This document shows, in pieces, positions 52,392 through 61,007 of a DNA stretch of 64,000 bases (the stretch's first letter is position 1; every line of letters begins with the position of its first letter). A program made the translations under genes and the position numbers. This DNA is from UBA1783 sp033808805 (GTDB taxonomy: Bacteria > Bacillota_I > Bacilli_A > Erysipelotrichales > Erysipelotrichaceae), in assembly GCA_033808805.1 (NCBI GenBank), contig JAPXMY010000001.1:186001-250000 (forward strand), given 5' to 3'. The notes under the pieces are model-generated. The model saw nothing but the letters and a program-made list of their open reading frames with translations, had not been told where the DNA came from and ran no database searches.

Positions 52392-53363
52392 CTAAATTCT
52401 ATAACCTTCATTAAAATAATTGTCTAAATCTAAAAAATACCTTTCGATTAATTCGTCATGATATTGTTTGAAACATTTGCTAAGTTTCAATAGTCTGGCC
52501 ACTTTTTCTTCAGTCGATTCACACATCAGCAATATTGCCACTCCCAGTTCATTTTGGGGGATAGCTAAAGCTGTAGCGCCAGCAATATTACACACTCTAA
52601 GATAGCCCTTATTGGCTTTTTTTTGAATTTCTTTAGTTCGTTCATCAAAATGTCCAAACAAGGAATCTCCAAATCCATATAAGTCTACTGGTCCTTCTGT
52701 AACCATAAAGACATCGCAATCTGTTAATTTTTCCTTTAAGTATTCGCTCAACTGCTCTCTTGAAGCACTGCTATCCATTACTTCAATTACTTCACTGTCA
52801 ATACCTTGATATAACCTGTCACTAAGCACTTTGCCATAATTTTCAGCAGCACTGATTCCTGTAGTTATTTTTATTGCCTGATAAAGAACTTCTACATCTC
52901 TGGCAAAAAATCCTAAGGAATTTCCTGCAATCATTCCATCAGTGTTTTTCTTTTTTTCTTCATAGCGATTTTTTTCAATTAATTTTGATATAAAGCCATA
53001 GATATTGACACACATGGCTGGAGCTAAAACGCTTCCTCCACCATCAGTGCCTATTCCTAAATCATTGATTCCAGCAAAAACATTGATAGCTGTTCCTGAA
53101 GAAGAACCAGACATATAATTGCCAGTAATTGGATTGATAAGATCAGTGTCTACAGCTCTACCTGCCAGTTGTGATTTTTTATCAATTGTATGCAATGAAA
53201 ATCCATATGGCTGTAACTTGTGCATTATAGTGTTCGGTATCGAAGCAACATCTTTGATTCCCACTAAATAATCATCCTTATTTTCTACTTCTAATACTTT
53301 TACAATTGATTTATACGGATCAAGCTGGGCAACTTTGTGTTGTTTTTCATAATTACCTTTCAT
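52392..53363 (-). CDS. amidase-signature family protein, short form
   Basis: 323 aa, shorter than the usual 450-500. The Ser-cisSer-Lys triad is in place: Lys37 in GIKDVAS, Ser87 in SGSSSG and Ser111 in GTDGGGSVLAP; the 24-residue Ser-Ser spacing equals that of FAAH. The C-terminal part of typical amidases is reduced. No counterpart exists in the E. coli yhf operon as I know it. It lies between yhfX and yhfS with gaps of 4 and 11 bases, so it belongs to the pathway. Substrate unknown; an amide or carbamoyl intermediate is suggested. Confidence 0.82.
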   Translation of the reverse strand: MKGNYEKQHKVAQLDPYKSIVKVLEVENKDDYLVGIKDVASIPNTIMHKLQPYGFSLHTIDKKSQLAGRAVDTDLINPITGNYMSGSSSGTAINVFAGINDLGIGTDGGGSVLAPAMCVNIYGFISKLIEKNRYEEKKKNTDGMIAGNSLGFFARDVEVLYQAIKITTGISAAENYGKVLSDRLYQGIDSEVIEVMDSSASREQLSEYLKEKLTDCDVFMVTEGPVDLYGFGDSLFGHFDERTKEIQKKANKGYLRVCNIAGATALAIPQNELGVAILLMCESTEEKVARLLKLSKCFKQYHDELIERYFLDLDNYFNEGYRI

Positions 53364-53367
53364 ATAA

Positions 53368-54531
53368 TCACCAGTCTTTTTCTATTTTCTCTCCTAAACT
53401 GTTATACAGGCCAAATAGCTCAGGCTTATCATCCTTTAATCCTTTTACCACTGCTACATGGCTTCTGGTAGTAAAGATTTGGGTTCTATAACACATGATA
53501 ACGCCATCTCCTACCCTTTGTTTTCCCTGGAGTTTAAAATGGTAATCAATGTTGTTGTCTGCTGCGCTACATTTAACCTTTTTATAATTTTCTAAACTTG
53601 TTCCTACCAGAGCATTTTCCAAATTTCCTCTTCTATAGAATCCTCCACCATAGCAGTGGCTGTTTTCTTTATAGGTATGGGAAACTTCACTTACATATAC
53701 ATATCCTATATTTTCAGGCTGGACTGTATCTTTATGCAGTGGTGTTGTCCCTGTCAAACCATGGCCCGGTTCGCCATTATTCCCTCCATATTTAACAATT
53801 GTTTCCATTGCCTGGCAGCAGGTGGCTGAAGGAAGATTAATCAATAAATTATCATATCCTTTTTCCTTAGCGATTTTTACCGCTTTTTCCATAGCCTGCA
53901 TGTTTGTTGTTGGCATTATATCAAGATAATTCTTATCATATAGAAAAGCTGGAAATACGGTTAAACCTGCAAATCTGACATTTTTCAATTCAGCAACACT
54001 TTCAATTAAAGCAGGTAGTTCTTCAACGAAAAAGCCTCCCTGTTGACTGTCGTATAAGAATGAATCTTTATCTACAACTCTAGGCATAATATCCTGGATA
54101 TGGTTTTGCTTTTTAGCAATTTCATTAATCTTTTCAATCATTTCAAAATTATAGACAGTCATAATTTCAGGCTTGTTTCTTATCACAATTTCCAATGCTG
54201 CCATTGGAATCTGAACCAAATGCCCTACATTCCCTAATTTTATTTTATGTTTAATCATTAATAGCGTTTCTTTAAAGTCTACCGCTACCACTCCATCAAA
54301 TCCAATATCCATAAGACCTTTAGCAATTTCAGGATTTCTTCCAATTTGTTTGGTCATGAAAAATAATTTTACATTTAATGGATCAGCAATATCTTTCATC
54401 TTTCTACCGTTTTCTATTATCGTGTCATAGTCTAGAACGTAAGTGTCGGGCAGAATTTTCCCTTCCTGCTGCAGCTTGAAGGCATATTCGACCAGCTTAG
54501 GATTGTTCTCCATTACTCTTTCTAAAAACAT
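53368..54531 (-). CDS. yhfX: YhfX-like alanine-racemase-fold PLP enzyme
   Basis: 387 aa fold-type III PLP protein. The N-terminal barrel has VLDYDTIIENGRKM and FFMTKQIGRNPEIAKGL, whose Lys is the likely PLP anchor. Later blocks GGNNGEPGHGLTGTTP and CYGGGFYRRGNLENALVGTS fit the YhfX group. AAGGAGGGG precedes the ATG. It probably racemises or binds an amino-acid-like intermediate; no assay data are known to me. Confidence 0.85.
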   Translation of the reverse strand: MFLERVMENNPKLVEYAFKLQQEGKILPDTYVLDYDTIIENGRKMKDIADPLNVKLFFMTKQIGRNPEIAKGLMDIGFDGVVAVDFKETLLMIKHKIKLGNVGHLVQIPMAALEIVIRNKPEIMTVYNFEMIEKINEIAKKQNHIQDIMPRVVDKDSFLYDSQQGGFFVEELPALIESVAELKNVRFAGLTVFPAFLYDKNYLDIMPTTNMQAMEKAVKIAKEKGYDNLLINLPSATCCQAMETIVKYGGNNGEPGHGLTGTTPLHKDTVQPENIGYVYVSEVSHTYKENSHCYGGGFYRRGNLENALVGTSLENYKKVKCSAADNNIDYHFKLQGKQRVGDGVIMCYRTQIFTTRSHVAVVKGLKDDKPELFGLYNSLGEKIEKDW

Positions 54532-54543
54532 AAGGTCCCCTCC

Positions 54544-55455
54544 TTATTTCCACTTGTTAGCTAGAATTCTAGCTGGATTTTTAGTGCTGATTTTTTCAAT
54601 ATCTTCTTCAGTTGCTCCCATCTCTTTTAATAGTGGTAACACTTTTTTATACGCAGTCAGATAACCCTGACCACCGTTGGAAACAAAATATGATCTTCTT
54701 GATACATCATTAGATACCATAATATGATCGCCATAGCCAGCTTTGATAATTTTTAACAGATTAGCAGCTCTAACTTCATCTGATTGGTAAGCTGTTTTTC
54801 CGCACGTATCAAAAGCCAGATTAACACCCATTTTCAATAATTCTAGATGATACAGACTATCATCAATTAAATCCTGATGGCCTAAGATAATCTTATCTGG
54901 ATTCATGCCATACGATAGCAGTATCTCTACTGTCTCTTTGGCAACTTCTTTACCGGTATGAGTGCTTACAGCGCATCCCACCTTGCTGGCAGCTAATCCT
55001 GCAGCCTGTAAAATTTTTCTTTCATTCCCAATGAAACCTTCTGGACTTGAAGCAATTTCCGCAATAATACCTGCTTTTATGTCCGTGTCCTCAATTCCTT
55101 GAGTTAATTCTTTTATATATACTTCTGCGATTTCTTCAACAGTTGCCTCGTTTAGCCACTGTGGATGGTATGGATCTAAATAATAGCCCGTTGAACAGAC
55201 TATTTTTAAACCAGTTTGCTCACAAATTTCTTTCAATTTTAATACATCTCTATTTAAATCTATTGTCGTTACTTCAATAGCAGCTTCTACTTTTAATTCC
55301 ATCATCTTTTTTATTTCTGGAACTACTTCTTCCACCGTTTCAATCTTTGAAACTCCGTCTTTTCTAACCCGGGTCAAGTCAACTATGAAATGTTCATGAC
55401 ACATCGTCTTGCCAAGATCTTCTTTTCTAATATCGCCCAATACTGTTCTTATCAT
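54544..55455 (-). CDS. php: phosphotriesterase-homology protein (Php/YhfV-like)
   Basis: 303-aa amidohydrolase-fold enzyme. Binuclear metal ligands are in TMCHEHFIVD (HxH), AEIASS (bridging acid), STHTG and GHQDL (His), and VSNDVSRR (Asp). Family members are lactonases or esterases more often than true phosphotriesterases. GGAG lies seven bases upstream. The position after yhfU matches other yhf clusters. Confidence 0.88.
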   Translation of the reverse strand: MIRTVLGDIRKEDLGKTMCHEHFIVDLTRVRKDGVSKIETVEEVVPEIKKMMELKVEAAIEVTTIDLNRDVLKLKEICEQTGLKIVCSTGYYLDPYHPQWLNEATVEEIAEVYIKELTQGIEDTDIKAGIIAEIASSPEGFIGNERKILQAAGLAASKVGCAVSTHTGKEVAKETVEILLSYGMNPDKIILGHQDLIDDSLYHLELLKMGVNLAFDTCGKTAYQSDEVRAANLLKIIKAGYGDHIMVSNDVSRRSYFVSNGGQGYLTAYKKVLPLLKEMGATEEDIEKISTKNPARILANKWK

Positions 55456-55474
55456 AGTCTCGCTCCTTAGAAAA

Positions 55475-55503
55475 TTAGGACACCAAGCCTCTTGATGTCC
55501 TAA
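55475..55503 (-). terminator. intra-operon hairpin between yhfU and php
   Basis: Thirteen-base stem TTAGGACATCAAG / CTTGGTGTCCTAA (one G-T pair) with a three-base loop and TTTT on the minus strand. It could be a partial terminator or an RNA-stability hairpin that lowers expression of the distal enzymes. Confidence 0.6.
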
Positions 55504-55518
55504 TGCTTTTCCCCTTAT

Positions 55519-55899
55519 TTATTCAGGTAAACCTTCAGATTTGTCAATTAAAGCTTTTACAAGAGCAGGAACTACTTGTTCGGTATGTGAAATAACATAT
55601 CCAAAAGCCCTGTGATTACCACCGTAAACCATGCGACGGATTTCTTTTTCGTTTGGACATTTTCCTTGCCTAGAGACTACCAGACAATTGGAATAACCCA
55701 AAACCATGATCGCTGTCGCCAAGCTTCCGCCGCCTCCAGTCTGACAACTGCCTAAATAAAAATCGACTTCTCCTTTTTTTACTTTCCTAGCGGCAATCAT
55801 ATCTGAATCTGATAATACTTGTACTTTATCTGGAAATTTACTTTCGATAAGCTTTCTACTTTGCGCTGCAGTCAATCCACAGCATTCGATTTTTAACAT
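55519..55899 (-). CDS. yhfU: YhfU-like DUF2620 protein
   Basis: 126 aa, soluble. The glycine-rich motif SCQTGGGGSLATAI with preceding IAARKVKKGEVDFYLG is the hallmark of DUF2620. It has a small alpha/beta fold that recalls PTS EIIB-type proteins, but no obvious phospho-Cys or His motif is certain. It is encoded next to the transporter yhfT, and the two probably act together. AAAGGAGG precedes the ATG. Confidence 0.85.
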   Translation of the reverse strand: MLKIECCGLTAAQSRKLIESKFPDKVQVLSDSDMIAARKVKKGEVDFYLGSCQTGGGGSLATAIMVLGYSNCLVVSRQGKCPNEKEIRRMVYGGNHRAFGYVISHTEQVVPALVKALIDKSEGLPE

Positions 55900-55916
55900 A
55901 GGAGTCCTCCTTTATA

Positions 55917-57230
55917 TTAACCTAATTTTATAAAACCTAAGAATACAACAATGTTGTACAAGATACCTACTACTACAGCAGCAATTGGCCCAACTGCAGT
56001 TTTTGGTATTCTCTGACCAGCAACTTCGTTAATTGTATAGAATGCACCAACAATCATCATACCAGTTCCACCCCAAATAGCATTGGCTGCCATAAATGCA
56101 CCAATTGTTAATGCCAGACTGATAGTAGCATTCATAGCACCACGAATATGGTCTCCTGATTTTGACAATTCTGGGAATTTAGCTAACAACTTACCTAATA
56201 ATCCGATTAATTGAATTTCCACAAACTCTACCACAAATCCAAAGATTGGAGCTAACCACCAGGTTGGAGCAATGGCACCCGCTAACATACAGGTACACAA
56301 ACCTACCGCCTGATAAACTCCTGTTGCTAAGGCTGTAGAAACAATCAATGGAATAAAGGCAATGATTACTCCTATCATTGCAAGATAGAATGGTGTCATA
56401 TCTCCAGACATTACTGCTGGAGCTAATAGATATGGTTGATAAGCCTGAGCTAAAATCTTAATACCTAATGCGTTTAATGCTCCTTGAATAGATAGATATA
56501 ACCAATTTGATTTGATTCTGGCAGCATTTCTAGAGAATAGGTTTTCTTCTTCTTCATCAGTTTCAACAGACTCTCCTTCTCTTCCTTTAACTGAGAAAAC
56601 AACCAGACAAATCATACCCGCTAACATGGCAAATGTATATGGGAACAGTGATACGCTGACTCCACCAACTGTAACTTTTCCTACAATTGTACATACCATA
56701 TATACGATTGCCTCAATAACACCTGTCAGGATACCTTTTTTTGCATCAAATTGACCAGCAATTGCGACTGCTGGGAAAGCACAGAAAATCGGTAATGTTG
56801 GTCCTGAGATATTTGTCAGGTCGCTCAGGAAGTTGTATGGCAATGCCTGGAATGCAGCATTGATAGCATTTGTTCCAAATGCACATAATAAACCATAGGC
56901 AGCACCGATTCCTAATGCCATGTACTTATTAGGAGACCAGGCACCTAAACAGTCACACGCAATCAATGTTAAGTGACAAGCAATTAAGCCTGTTCCCAGC
57001 CATTGGCTAAATCCTGCAAGAACCCAACCAAAGCCCATACCAGTAATTACAACAGCAAACTCTGTACGAGACATCCTGCCTTGTGTAAATTCTGGGAATA
57101 CCGGTCTAGCGCCATCGTTGAAGTTAGAAATGCCCATGTGTGACAATAATGATGCCCAAGCACAAATAGCTACTAATACAACAGTTCTAAACGCAAACGG
57201 AAATTCAAAACTAGTAATAATACCTTCCAT
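55917..57230 (-). CDS. yhfT: YhfT-like membrane transporter
   Basis: 437 aa with about ten to twelve membrane segments. Conserved-looking polar motifs include NFNDGARPVFPEFTQGRMSR near the N-terminus and GTNAINAAFQALPYNFLSDL in the middle, plus a cytosolic loop GREGESVETDEEEENLFSRN. It matches the YhfT position in yhf clusters. It is the likely importer of the unknown substrate. Confidence 0.82.
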   Translation of the reverse strand: MEGIITSFEFPFAFRTVVLVAICAWASLLSHMGISNFNDGARPVFPEFTQGRMSRTEFAVVITGMGFGWVLAGFSQWLGTGLIACHLTLIACDCLGAWSPNKYMALGIGAAYGLLCAFGTNAINAAFQALPYNFLSDLTNISGPTLPIFCAFPAVAIAGQFDAKKGILTGVIEAIVYMVCTIVGKVTVGGVSVSLFPYTFAMLAGMICLVVFSVKGREGESVETDEEEENLFSRNAARIKSNWLYLSIQGALNALGIKILAQAYQPYLLAPAVMSGDMTPFYLAMIGVIIAFIPLIVSTALATGVYQAVGLCTCMLAGAIAPTWWLAPIFGFVVEFVEIQLIGLLGKLLAKFPELSKSGDHIRGAMNATISLALTIGAFMAANAIWGGTGMMIVGAFYTINEVAGQRIPKTAVGPIAAVVVGILYNIVVFLGFIKLG

Positions 57231-57263
57231 AATTCTCTCCTTTACTATTTCTTAATACTAATT

Positions 57264-57635
57264 TTATTGATTATCTGCCTTTAAAGTAGATATCAAATTA
57301 TTTATATGAAGTAAGAAATAACCCTTTTCTTCTTCAATGATAGGATTATCTGTTACTTTAATAACTTTATCTAAAATTTCCAAAGATAGCTGATATGTTT
57401 TCAAATTCTCTAATTGCTCAGCAACTTCTTTTGGCAATTGCTCCACCATTATTCCAGCATTCAATCTAGCATAGGCAGCACAAATGTGGGCAATAAATGT
57501 TGCAGAATTTTCTTCTGTCAAGATTATTTCATACTCTTCTTTAAACATATTTAAAATATTGTTGACATCCTTAACATCATTTTCGTTAATCATTCCACCT
57601 TCTAAATACAATTCAAGTCTTTCACTAAAATCCAA
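57264..57635 (-). CDS. yhfY: YhfY-like PRD-domain protein
   Basis: 123-aa all-helical single PTS regulation domain, with the conserved stretch FIAHICAAYARLNAG (His in HICAA). PRDs are usually phosphorylated by the PTS; here it stands alone without a DNA-binding part, as in YhfY. It lies between the zinc-ribbon protein and yhfT, suggesting control of transport or of YhfZ. Confidence 0.78.
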   Translation of the reverse strand: MDFSERLELYLEGGMINENDVKDVNNILNMFKEEYEIILTEENSATFIAHICAAYARLNAGIMVEQLPKEVAEQLENLKTYQLSLEILDKVIKVTDNPIIEEEKGYFLLHINNLISTLKADNQ

Positions 57636-57646
57636 ATTAAATTACC

Positions 57647-58009
57647 TCATTTCTTTTTAGCTGCTATTTTTCTGTCTTCTTTTTTATATTCGACATAATT
57701 TCCGTTCAATAAAAATACTGTAATATATCTGCATAACTGATCAGACATTAAAGCAAATGCTGTCGCTATAATACAGGTTACAATTGTCAGCATAAAGCCT
57801 GTTGTATCTTCTAGTCTACTTAACCCAAATAATATGATTCCTACTACAAAGGCAACCACAACATATCTTACAAGCTTTAACTTTCTAATTGTTGGATAAT
57901 CAAAAGTCATCACACTTTTACAGTGCGAACAGACTATATTCTGCTTTACTGTCTTGTAGTTCAGCTGATGAGGTTTGCCACATCTATAACACTTAATTTC
58001 TCTATTCAT
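57647..58009 (-). CDS. zinc-ribbon membrane protein
   Basis: 120 aa. Residues 7-30 form a CxxC...CxxC zinc ribbon (CYRCGKPH, CSHCKSV), followed by two membrane helices (about 47-65 and 72-90) and a basic tail. It is the first gene after the yhf promoter. No function known; not part of the E. coli yhf set as I know it. Confidence 0.75.
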   Translation of the reverse strand: MNREIKCYRCGKPHQLNYKTVKQNIVCSHCKSVMTFDYPTIRKLKLVRYVVVAFVVGIILFGLSRLEDTTGFMLTIVTCIIATAFALMSDQLCRYITVFLLNGNYVEYKKEDRKIAAKKK

Positions 58010-58027
58010 ATTCTATTCCCGAGCTTG

Positions 58028-58083
58028 TACAATATTTTGTATATTCTATAACTAATAATCACATACTTTTTAAAGATTGTCAA
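58028..58083 (-). promoter_or_regulatory. yhf cluster promoter with a 14-base dyad at the start point
   Basis: TTGACA (58078-58083) and GATTAT (58055-58060), 17 bases apart, with TG one base before the -10. Just downstream the perfect dyad TACAATATTTTGTA (58028-58041) covers the region right after the expected start. This is a good position for a repressor; YhfZ, encoded immediately upstream, is the natural candidate. Confidence 0.55.
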
Positions 58084-58100
58084 TAAAAACTTGTTATATC

Positions 58101-59024
58101 TTAATAACTAGGGGTTATTCTTCCTTTTAGTACCAGTTGTTGGATATTGGTTACTGTTTTTATATCAATAAGCTCTCTTAACAGGGCTGCCAGTTCTGGC
58201 TTATCTTTTGATACGACCAACACCGCTTCATTGGCTGACGAACCAATTTCCTTAATTGGATAATATTTAACTTCACATAATTTTTCATCAATTTCGTCTT
58301 TATTCCAGACAGCTGCATCAATGTCGCCTTGAACCACTCTTTGCAGGATTTGGGAATATCCATAGTTGACATATTCAACATCTATCCCCTTACAGACTTT
58401 TTCCGTAAGCAATTTCTGGTCGATTGAATCATTATCCATCCCAACCCTCATTCCTTCTTCGATTTGGTTATACTTATCACTGCTAAAAATTATTACGTGT
58501 TCACTTAAATATGAATATGGACCAAAACTTAAAGCGATTATAATGTTGTCATATTCATCAATTATTTGTTTGGCAGCTATTTTTGAAATAATCGCAAAAT
58601 CATATCTATTAGAAAGCAGCATTCCAATCCTGTTTTTGGCTCCTCTCATGAAGGCCATTGATGCCGGTATACTGTAGCGATTTTCCAAAGTTACCAATAA
58701 TCCTGATGCCAGACCTTCATACCTTTTTGAGTAAGGTAAAGGCATAACTCCGACAATTGAATTGATTCCTGCAAATTTTAATAATATCGGTATATTTTTT
58801 TTAACCAGATAAGAACCCTTGTGGCCTTTTGCGTCAAGTCTGATTGCATCATATTGCTGTAAGGATTTTAAAGCATTTTGAACCGTTCCACGGGCAAGCT
58901 GATATTTTTCACAGAGTTGAGAAACAGTTGGAACTTTTTCGCCTACATTGCATTTCAAAAACTCTTTTGCCAGAGTTATTGCGACATAGCCATTTTTTGA
59001 TAGTAATACTTCAGAAATTTCCAT
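58101..59024 (-). CDS. yhfZ: YhfZ-like transcription regulator
   Basis: 307 aa. The N-terminus is a GntR-type winged helix (KVPTVSQLCEKYQLARGTVQNALKSLQQYDAIRL). From about residue 90 a periplasmic-binding-protein-like effector domain follows (IVGVMPLPYSKRYEGLASGL, IDAAVWNKDEID, AVLVVSKDKPELAALLREL). It likely senses the substrate of the cluster and controls the promoter at 58028-58083. GAGGG lies seven bases upstream. Confidence 0.85.
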   Translation of the reverse strand: MEISEVLLSKNGYVAITLAKEFLKCNVGEKVPTVSQLCEKYQLARGTVQNALKSLQQYDAIRLDAKGHKGSYLVKKNIPILLKFAGINSIVGVMPLPYSKRYEGLASGLLVTLENRYSIPASMAFMRGAKNRIGMLLSNRYDFAIISKIAAKQIIDEYDNIIIALSFGPYSYLSEHVIIFSSDKYNQIEEGMRVGMDNDSIDQKLLTEKVCKGIDVEYVNYGYSQILQRVVQGDIDAAVWNKDEIDEKLCEVKYYPIKEIGSSANEAVLVVSKDKPELAALLRELIDIKTVTNIQQLVLKGRITPSY

Positions 59025-59082
59025 ACTTTATCCCTCTCTTTTTTATTATCATCACACAAACAACCTTAAATAACAATAAAAA

Positions 59083-59103
59083 CTCCTCGCTAAAAACGAA
59101 GAG
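59083..59103 (-). terminator. terminator after the bactofilin gene
   Basis: CTCTTCG / CGAGGAG stem (one G-T pair) with a short loop and TTTTTATTGTTATT on the minus strand. Confidence 0.75.
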
Positions 59104-59104
59104 C

Positions 59105-59560
59105 CTAATATTTTTCAAATTGATAGACAAGCTTTACATTGCCATTGATTCTTGCGCCTTGATCAACCACAAGGTTTCTACAGATAATATCACCAGCAAT
59201 ATTGGCGCTTCCTCTGATTATTACAGAATCTTCAGCCTTGATGTTGCCTTTAACATTTCCGCAAACTTCAATATTTTTGCACTTGATGTTTCCTTTGATA
59301 TTTGAATTGTTGCTGATAAAGCCGTCATAAATAATGTTAATGTCACCATTAATTACGCTGTTAACTCTAGCTATCAGATCTCTTGTTTCTAAATTGCCAT
59401 CAATGCAGCCATAAATACTGCTTAATCCATCGGTCTCTACATAACCATTGACTTTTCCGTAAACTTCAATTGAGCCTACTGTTTTCATATTTCCTTCAAC
59501 CGTTGTATTAAGTAAAATCAAAGTTGTGTTTGGATCAGTATAGTCAATAAAATCAATCAT
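59105..59560 (-). CDS. bactofilin (polymer-forming cytoskeletal protein)
   Basis: 151 aa built of short right-handed beta-helix repeats with regular hydrophobic and Gly spacing (EVYGKVNGYVETDG, GNIKCKNIEVCGNVKGNIKAED, AGDIICRNLVV). Flanking ends are short and disordered. Bactofilins form filaments at the membrane and organise cell-shape or wall enzymes. It starts two bases after darA, an unusual neighbour. Confidence 0.88.
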   Translation of the reverse strand: MIDFIDYTDPNTTLILLNTTVEGNMKTVGSIEVYGKVNGYVETDGLSSIYGCIDGNLETRDLIARVNSVINGDINIIYDGFISNNSNIKGNIKCKNIEVCGNVKGNIKAEDSVIIRGSANIAGDIICRNLVVDQGARINGNVKLVYQFEKY

Positions 59561-59562
59561 AA

Positions 59563-59886
59563 CTAAGCCTTAATAAACTGATCAACATCGAGCACAAAAA
59601 TAGTTGCTCCACCGACGTGAACTTCTACTGGATAGGCAGCATATTGTCCAATATCAAATGAAGTGGTAGCTGGGATAATTTCTGTTCTCTTTTTGCTTTC
59701 TTCCTTAATTAATTCAATAGCCTGTTCTACTTTTTCATCTTCCGTTCCGATCAGCATCGTAGTATTACCTGCTCTTAAAAATCCACCAGTAGTAGATAAT
59801 CTGGTTACCATAAATCCATGTTCTGTCAAACTTGCACTTACTGCTGAACTATCATCGTTTGAAACAATCGCAATAATCAACTTCAT
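59563..59886 (-). CDS. darA: c-di-AMP receptor DarA/PstA
   Basis: 107 aa PII-like trimer subunit (DUF970). Conserved blocks KLIIAIVSNDDSSAVSASL, FMVTRLSTTGGFLRAGNTT and the C-terminal GGATIFVLDVDQFIK form the c-di-AMP pocket. GGAGG eight bases upstream fixes ATG 59886. In Bacillus it sits between tmk and holB; here that place is empty and the gene lies with ychF and a bactofilin. Confidence 0.94.
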   Translation of the reverse strand: MKLIIAIVSNDDSSAVSASLTEHGFMVTRLSTTGGFLRAGNTTMLIGTEDEKVEQAIELIKEESKKRTEIIPATTSFDIGQYAAYPVEVHVGGATIFVLDVDQFIKA

Positions 59887-59899
59887 GTTTTTATCCTCC

Positions 59900-61003
59900 T
59901 TAAACATTAAATCTTACAAACATTACATCTCCATCTTTGCAGATGTATTCTTTTCCCTCAACTTTTATTTTACCTGCTTCCTTTAAAGCCAGCTCACTGC
60001 CGTAAGCCATTAAATCTTCATATTTATAGACCTCAGCTCTAATAAAACCCTTTTTAAAGTCTGTGTGTATTAAACCGGCACAATCAGGAGCTTTCATTCC
60101 TTTAGTAAATGTCCAGGCTCTGACCTCATCTTCGCCAACAGTAAAGAAAGTGCATAAATTTAATAAAGAATATGTTTTTAATATAATTTCATCTAAACCA
60201 CTTCTTTTAATTCCTAAATCCGTTAAAAACATTTCTTTAGACTCTTCATCCAGTGAAGAGATTTCTTCTTCTAATTGGGCCGTAATAGCTACAACCTGAT
60301 TTTTTTCACTCTCTGCAAATTTCTTAACCTTTTGATAATGCAAACATCCATCCAAATCAGTTACATCATCTTCTGAAACATTAGCTACATAAATAACAGG
60401 TTTAGATGTTAATAGTTGATAATGTTTGAGAATTTCTTTTTCTTCCGCCAAAAAATCGACACTTCTTGCCATTTTTCCTTCTTCAAGAGCCTTTTTTAAT
60501 TTTTTTAACATTTCAAATTCTGTGACTGCATCTTTTTCTTTGGTCGTTAAAGCTCTTCTTTCTACTTTAGAAATACGATTGTTGACTGTTTCCAAATCAG
60601 CCAGGGCTAATTCTAAATTAACTATTTCAATATCTCTAATTGGATCAACATTATTTTCTATATGCACAATGCTGTTGTTTTCAAAGCATCTTACTACATG
60701 AACAATAGCGTCAACTTCTCTTATATTTCCTAAAAACTGATTACCCAATCCTTCACCTTTTGAGGCCCCTCTTACTAAACCGGCAATGTCTGTAAACTCA
60801 AAAGTTGTCTTAATTGTTTTTCTTGGTTTAAATATTGCTGCCAGTCTGTCAACCCTTTCATCAGGGACTTCGACAGTTTTAATATTGGGTTTGATTGTTG
60901 CAAACGGATAGTTTGCTGCTTCTACTTGAGACTTGGTTATTGCATTAAACAAGGTTGATTTTCCGACATTTGGCAATCCTACAATACCGGCTGTTAATGA
61001 CAT
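59900..61003 (-). CDS. ychF: redox-regulated ATPase YchF (OLA1 family)
   Basis: 367-aa Obg-related P-loop protein that prefers ATP. G1 GLPNVGKSTLFNA at the N-terminus, G3 DIAGLVRGASKGEGLGNQFL, a NxxE-type G4 (NVSE) instead of NKxD, and the C-terminal TGS domain ending DVMFVRFNV. Ribosome-associated. Gene order DUF951-ychF is conserved in Bacillota; the two are four bases apart. Confidence 0.97.
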   Translation of the reverse strand: MSLTAGIVGLPNVGKSTLFNAITKSQVEAANYPFATIKPNIKTVEVPDERVDRLAAIFKPRKTIKTTFEFTDIAGLVRGASKGEGLGNQFLGNIREVDAIVHVVRCFENNSIVHIENNVDPIRDIEIVNLELALADLETVNNRISKVERRALTTKEKDAVTEFEMLKKLKKALEEGKMARSVDFLAEEKEILKHYQLLTSKPVIYVANVSEDDVTDLDGCLHYQKVKKFAESEKNQVVAITAQLEEEISSLDEESKEMFLTDLGIKRSGLDEIILKTYSLLNLCTFFTVGEDEVRAWTFTKGMKAPDCAGLIHTDFKKGFIRAEVYKYEDLMAYGSELALKEAGKIKVEGKEYICKDGDVMFVRFNV

Positions 61004-61007
61004 ATTT

